Of a stretch of 15,521 nucleotides of DNA, positions 13,917-15,521 are shown one piece after another. Numbering within the stretch: the stretch's first letter is position 1; each line of letters begins with the position of its first letter. The notes below the pieces were generated by a model. It saw nothing but the letters and a program-made list of their open reading frames with translations. It was not told where the DNA came from and ran no database searches. The translations under genes were made by a program, and so were the position numbers. The DNA lies in NCBI GenBank assembly GCA_036520715.1, contig DATDJF010000192.1, forward strand, positions 1 to 15,521, read 5' to 3'. Source of the DNA: JAEUPI01 sp036520715. GTDB lineage: Bacteria; Pseudomonadota; Gammaproteobacteria; Burkholderiales; Burkholderiaceae_C.

Positions 13917-14753
13917 TCAGAACCCGACGTTGACGAAGATGGTGGGACCCTTGAACGCGTACTGCACCTCACCGGTGAAGTCGGGCTTCGTGGCATCGAC
14001 CTTGTAGTCGACGTAGCGGTAGCCGACGCCGGCGCCGACGTTCTTGGTGAAACGCCAGTCGAACGCGGCCATCCAGTTGAGCAGCCGGCCATCGTAGTCG
14101 CCGTAGTTCAGCGACAGGAAGTCGACGCGGCCGCGTATCGACAGCATCGGGTTGAACATGTACGTGCCGAACAGCCCGACGGTCGGCAGCGGCACCAGCG
14201 TGTCGCGCGCTTCGCGCTGGAAGCCCGCGCCGGTGAGGATGCCGGTGCCCTGCCCGGACACCTCGGTCCTGAAGTCGGTGACGTGGAAGCCGAAGCCGAC
14301 ACCGGCCTCGGCCTGCGGTGTCTTGACGAACGACCAGCCGCCGGTCACTCGATAGATCGTCGAGTCGAACTTGGTCTGGATGTTGGCGCCGATCGGAAAC
14401 GAGACGTCGCCGAATTCGATCTGCCGCGTCAGCGACTTGGTGCCCGAGCGCTTGAGCGCGTAGTACTCGAACTCCAGCCGCCAGTTGTCGCCCAGTCGCA
14501 TGCCGAGGTCGAAGTACGGCGTGCCCTTGCGGTCTTCGAGGTCGAGCTCGTCCTCGAGCCTGACCTCCGAGCCGGGCCGTGCGGTTGCCGTGGCGTCGAG
14601 GCGCACGGTGGAGCTGATGGTCGGGTAGAAGTACTCCAGCCCGGCCCAGTAACGGTCGTGAGGCAATTCGGCGAAGGCGCCGGCCGAACCGAAGGCCAAC
14701 GCGGCTGCCAACGCAGCCCGCCGCCATGGAATGTTGCAATTTTCGACACGCAT
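13917..14753 (-). CDS. Outer-membrane beta-barrel protein, porin-like
   Basis: The product is 278 residues from ATG 14753, with CAGGAG 6 nt upstream. The signal peptide (ALAAALAFGSAGAFA) is cut before ELPHD. The mature sequence is beta-barrel-like: YWAGLEYFYPTISSTVRLDA, TPYFDLGMRLGDNWRLEFEY, then TGGWSFVKTPQAEAGVGFGF, LFGTYMFNPMLSIRGRVDFL, VGAGVGYRYVDYKVDA and the C-terminal FVNVGF with a terminal Phe that is the classic BAM recognition feature. Size and the closing phenylalanine recall the OmpW/OmpA-like group of small barrels; I cannot assign a family. It is the first gene of a four-gene run and has a leader gap of 105 bp before the HAD gene. Confidence 0.82.
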   Translation of the reverse strand: MRVENCNIPWRRAALAAALAFGSAGAFAELPHDRYWAGLEYFYPTISSTVRLDATATARPGSEVRLEDELDLEDRKGTPYFDLGMRLGDNWRLEFEYYALKRSGTKSLTRQIEFGDVSFPIGANIQTKFDSTIYRVTGGWSFVKTPQAEAGVGFGFHVTDFRTEVSGQGTGILTGAGFQREARDTLVPLPTVGLFGTYMFNPMLSIRGRVDFLSLNYGDYDGRLLNWMAAFDWRFTKNVGAGVGYRYVDYKVDATKPDFTGEVQYAFKGPTIFVNVGF

Positions 14754-14858
14754 TGTTCGCTCCTGGTACCCCAGGGCCCCAACCACTGACCCGAATGATC
14801 CGCCACCACGACGGCGGCAGCAGGATACCCGATCGCGGCGGCGCGATTTTGTTGCGCC
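14754..14858. promoter_or_regulatory. Intergenic region upstream of the outer-membrane operon
   Basis: This 105-bp gap should hold the operon promoter. On the minus strand a TATCCT (14822-14827) could be a -10, with no good -35. ATCGCG-GCGG-CGCGAT followed by TTT (14832-14850) is terminator-like on the plus strand, but no plus-strand gene ends there. TGGTACCCC...CCCCAACCA at 14764-14785 has repeat-like arms near the ribosome-binding site. Confidence 0.3.
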
Positions 14859-15521
14859 TCAACGGCGTGGCGGCGGAAACACGACCTTCCAGTCGCGCTT
14901 CATGCTGACCACGTTCCAGCCCTTGGCGAGCGCATCGTCCCAGGCCTTGTCGAGGCGGCCGATGTGCGACTGCCGGTCGTAGGCGACCTCGTGCTCGCCA
15001 TCGTCGTGCAGCACCAGCAGCGCCAGGCGCGGCCCGCTGCCGCCCATCGTGTACTGCAGCATCTGCCAGTCGCCATCGGAGTTGCCGAACGCCAGGATCG
15101 GCCGCCGCCCGATGTGCTTGTAGATGCCCACCGGCTTGCCCGGGCCGTCGTCGATGAAGTCGATCTTCGGCTCGCGCAGCAACACGGGCTTGCCACCCTG
15201 CAGCTCGTAGCGCATCGCGTTCTGCGTGCCGACCACCTGCTCCGGCGGGATGCCGTAGACGCGTTCGCTCCACGGCCGCATGAACTCCACCGAGCCGCCA
15301 GAGACGATGAAGGTCTTGAAGCCGTTGCGGCGCAGATGGGTCAGCAGCTCGAGTTGCGGCTGGTACACCAGCTCGGTGTACGGCCGGTTGAACCTGGGAT
15401 GGCGCGCCCGTGCCAGCCAGTCGCGCGCCGCGGCGTCGTAGGCGTCGTCGCTGAGGCCGCCCTGTGCGGCGAACAGAAACCGCTCGAGCTGGCCGTCGGG
15501 CAGCGCATGCAAGGCCTGCGG
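14859..15521 (-). CDS. HAD-superfamily hydrolase, N-terminus outside the window
   Basis: The frame is open to the right edge, so 221 residues from the C-terminal part are visible. It shows HAD motif II FIVSGGS followed by VEFMRPWSERVYGIPPEQVVG. A candidate motif III Lys lies in KPVGIYKHIG, and motif IV is AFGNSDGDWQML with its acidic pair. The DxD nucleophile motif I must lie beyond the edge. The helical region before motif II resembles the cap of phosphoserine-phosphatase-like (type I) HADs. A TTG at 15512 could be read as a start but lies past where motif I must be. It should be a phosphatase; its substrate is not predictable. The stop lies 105 bp upstream of the outer-membrane operon. Confidence 0.88.
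   Translation of the reverse strand, partial: PQALHALPDGQLERFLFAAQGGLSDDAYDAAARDWLARARHPRFNRPYTELVYQPQLELLTHLRRNGFKTFIVSGGSVEFMRPWSERVYGIPPEQVVGTQNAMRYELQGGKPVLLREPKIDFIDDGPGKPVGIYKHIGRRPILAFGNSDGDWQMLQYTMGGSGPRLALLVLHDDGEHEVAYDRQSHIGRLDKAWDDALAKGWNVVSMKRDWKVVFPPPRR

Noticed and set aside
14764..14785. TGGTACCCCAGGGCCCCAACCA as a third copy of the palindrome
   Set aside because: It needs 1-bp insertions in both arms to align and lies only about 20 bp before the ATG, next to the ribosome-binding site, unlike the 56-60 bp spacing of the other two.
14832..14850. ATCGCG-GCGG-CGCGAT plus T-run as an intrinsic terminator
   Set aside because: The T-run follows on the plus strand, but no plus-strand gene ends nearby. 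In the minus direction, where the HAD gene ends, there is no T-tract.

Overview
The window is very GC-rich (roughly 70% by eye), with strong G/C third-position bias and long spurious antisense frames. Gene types (MASE1 sensor kinase, FixJ-type regulator, DUF3300/DUF2950 pair, NodT-type outer-membrane lipoprotein, yqjD-yqjE-yqjK stress genes) suggest a Gram-negative proteobacterium, most likely a betaproteobacterium of the Burkholderiales (Rubrivivax/Leptothrix-like). That placement is inference; no rRNA or other marker is present. I saw no tRNA, rRNA, CRISPR array, transposase or integrase.

Layout. (1) 1-1148, plus strand: Gly/Arg-rich end of a probable DUF3300 protein, then a secreted DUF2950 protein. 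(2) 1159-3249, minus: a MASE1-PAS-histidine kinase, convergent with DUF2950 and divergent from a FixJ/NarL-type response regulator (3507-4181). After a regulatory gap with a near-perfect 28-bp palindrome come a single-domain receiver (4297-4689) and, overlapping it, a small LTxxQ periplasmic protein (4686-5105). (3) 5204-6241, plus: DUF883/YqjD, YqjE and YqjK homologues in E. coli order. (4) 6280-10785, minus: a compact efflux operon of membrane-fusion lipoprotein, ABC ATPase, ABC-2 permease and NodT/TolC-like outer-membrane lipoprotein, mostly joined by ATGA overlaps. (5) 10857-11264, plus: a small exported protein resembling the C-terminal domain of 17-kDa/RT0821-type surface antigens. (6) 11281-14753, minus: a four-gene run of two outer-membrane beta-barrels, a secreted protein with an internal tandem duplication, and a D15/BamA-like barrel. 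(7) 14859 to the right edge, minus: a HAD-family phosphatase lacking its N-terminus.

Nearly every product is exported, membrane-bound or regulatory. The simplest reading is an envelope-stress/envelope-remodelling island run by the MASE1 kinase and its two receiver proteins. The most testable clue is that the sequence ACCTTGGTCC, one arm of the palindrome upstream of the stand-alone receiver, recurs upstream of the yqjD-like gene at nearly the same distance from its start codon (about 56 and 60 bp). Both copies may bind the FixJ-type regulator. The four-gene outer-membrane operon at 11281-14753 is the least explained part and the best candidate for an undescribed system.
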